In this document: positions 5,245-5,974 of the stretch, piece by piece
How positions within the stretch are numbered: the stretch's first letter is position 1
Layout of the letters: each line of letters begins with the position of its first letter
From: Acidobacteriaceae bacterium
GTDB taxonomy: Bacteria > Acidobacteriota > Terriglobia > Bryobacterales > Bryobacteraceae
DNA length: 5,974 bases
Assembly: GCA_019245255.1 (NCBI GenBank)
Contig: JAFARV010000604.1
Coordinates: 1-5,974, forward strand
Direction of reading: 5' to 3'
Notes under the pieces: generated by a model
The model's database searches: none
Told to the model about the DNA's origin: nothing
The model's input: only the letters and a program-made list of their open reading frames with translations
Made by a program: the position numbers and the translations under genes

Positions 5245-5974
5245 TTAATCTCCCGCGCTCAGAACTGCTTCGGGCTTCTGCTCAGGTTCAGCCTTGGAGT
5301 CTTTTACAAACTGCTTGCGCTTCGACCGAAGAGCAAGATATTCGCGGGCTTCCTTATATAGCCGCTTGCGTTCTGAATTGCTAAAGATCGCCTTCCGAAC
5401 CAGGCGAAAAACAACTTTGGGCCGGAAGTAGAACTCACCATAAAAACGCTCCACCCAGTCGACGAGTTCGGCGCGATCGAGGCCGGGGTACTGGTAATTC
5501 GGCAACTGATGCCCTGCCTCATCGGTCATGATTTCATCGATTGTAATCAAGCCGTTCTTTTTAACGTGATCGTAGAACTCTGTACCCGGAAACGGATGCC
5601 CAATGGAGACCTGGATCGTTTCAACATCCAGCTCCTTAGCGAAATCGATACTTTTCCGGATCGTTTCGCGCGTCTCACCCGGCAGACCAACGATGAAGTC
5701 GCCGTGGACGGTCAGATCCAGTTTCTTGCAGTTCGCAGTGAACCGGCGCGCCATGTCGATCGTGGCGCCCTTTTTAATATTCTTCAGGATCTGTTGGTCA
5801 CCGGATTCATAGCCTACAATCAGAAGCCGGCAGCCCGCTTCCTTCATTGCCTTCAGCGTGTCGTAATCAGTCGTCACGCGAGAGGTGCAGCTCCACGTAA
5901 AATTCAGCTTCTTCAGCTTGCTGCAGAGTTCGATCGTTCGTGCTTTCTGGTAATTGAAGGTGTCGTCATCGAAA
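5245..5974 (-). CDS. hpnJ: Hopanoid biosynthesis radical SAM protein HpnJ, 3' part
   Basis: HpnJ is a B12-binding-type radical SAM enzyme required to turn the glycosylated bacteriohopanetetrol head group into the cyclitol ether. The C-terminal 242 residues are visible. The frame is open to the window edge, where it reads FDDDTFNYQKART, so the GTG at 5877 is internal. Visible marks are FDDDTF, TWSCTSRV, LLIVGYESGDQQILKNIKKG (second half of the radical SAM barrel), GDFIVGLPGETRETI, and IGHPFPGTEFY, which is typical of this family. A basic C-terminal tail (FRPKVVFRLVRKAIF onwards) follows. The CxxxCxxC iron-sulfur motif and the B12-binding domain must lie upstream, outside the window. The gene ends with TAA at 5247-5245 and is followed without spacer by the small membrane protein genes and hpnI. 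HpnJ is preferred over other B12-radical SAM proteins because of the sequence style and the presence of hpnI in the same operon. Confidence 0.88.
   Translation of the reverse strand, partial: FDDDTFNYQKARTIELCSKLKKLNFTWSCTSRVTTDYDTLKAMKEAGCRLLIVGYESGDQQILKNIKKGATIDMARRFTANCKKLDLTVHGDFIVGLPGETRETIRKSIDFAKELDVETIQVSIGHPFPGTEFYDHVKKNGLITIDEIMTDEAGHQLPNYQYPGLDRAELVDWVERFYGEFYFRPKVVFRLVRKAIFSNSERKRLYKEAREYLALRSKRKQFVKDSKAEPEQKPEAVLSAGD
5250..5254 (-). promoter_or_regulatory. Shine-Dalgarno GGGAG inside the end of hpnJ
   Basis: On the minus strand GGGAG lies in the last codons of hpnJ, 5 nt before the TTG at 5244. It supports TTG as the start of membrane protein A, since no ATG or GTG is available before the first hydrophobic segment. 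Confidence 0.5.

Overview
The window looks like a chromosomal segment from a member of the Acidobacteriota (Terriglobia/Koribacter-like). The basis is the gene mix: a complex I NuoB, a PEP-CTERM secreted protein, a long tandem-duplicated ThyX and a hopanoid side-chain (HpnI/HpnJ) operon. The assignment is by recognition only; no database search was possible. I see no phage, transposon, CRISPR or RNA gene.

Layout. (1) Positions 1-326, plus strand: the 3' part of nuoB, running in from outside the window. (2) 327-496: a non-coding gap holding a weak promoter candidate and a strong Shine-Dalgarno sequence. (3) 497-1273, plus strand: a secreted protein with a C-terminal PEP-CTERM sorting signal. 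(4) 1274-1348: a short convergent gap with a perfect 11-bp hairpin. (5) 1349-2788, minus strand: a 479-residue ThyX-type flavin-dependent thymidylate synthase built from two ThyX-like halves. (6) 2811-3242, plus strand: dut (dUTPase), divergent from thyX with only 22 bp between start codons. (7) 3284-5974, minus strand: a tightly packed operon transcribed hpnJ (5' end outside the window) -> small EamA/SMR-like membrane protein A -> small EamA/SMR-like membrane protein B -> hpnI.

How the genes fit together. Dut makes dUMP and ThyX methylates dUMP to dTMP, so the divergent pair is a thymidylate-supply module. HpnI adds a sugar to bacteriohopanetetrol, and HpnJ is the radical SAM enzyme linked to the cyclitol ether head group. 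The two four-helix membrane proteins between them resemble ArnE/ArnF-type lipid-sugar flippase subunits. My main hypothesis is that they form a heterodimer that flips glycosylated hopanoid across the inner membrane. Gene spacing in this operon is 0, -1 and 0 nt, which suggests strong translational coupling.

The two observations most worth a second look are that possible hopanoid flippase pair and the ThyX protein. In the latter, the RHR part of the ThyX signature survives only in the C-terminal half and the S-x-R-Y part only in the N-terminal half.
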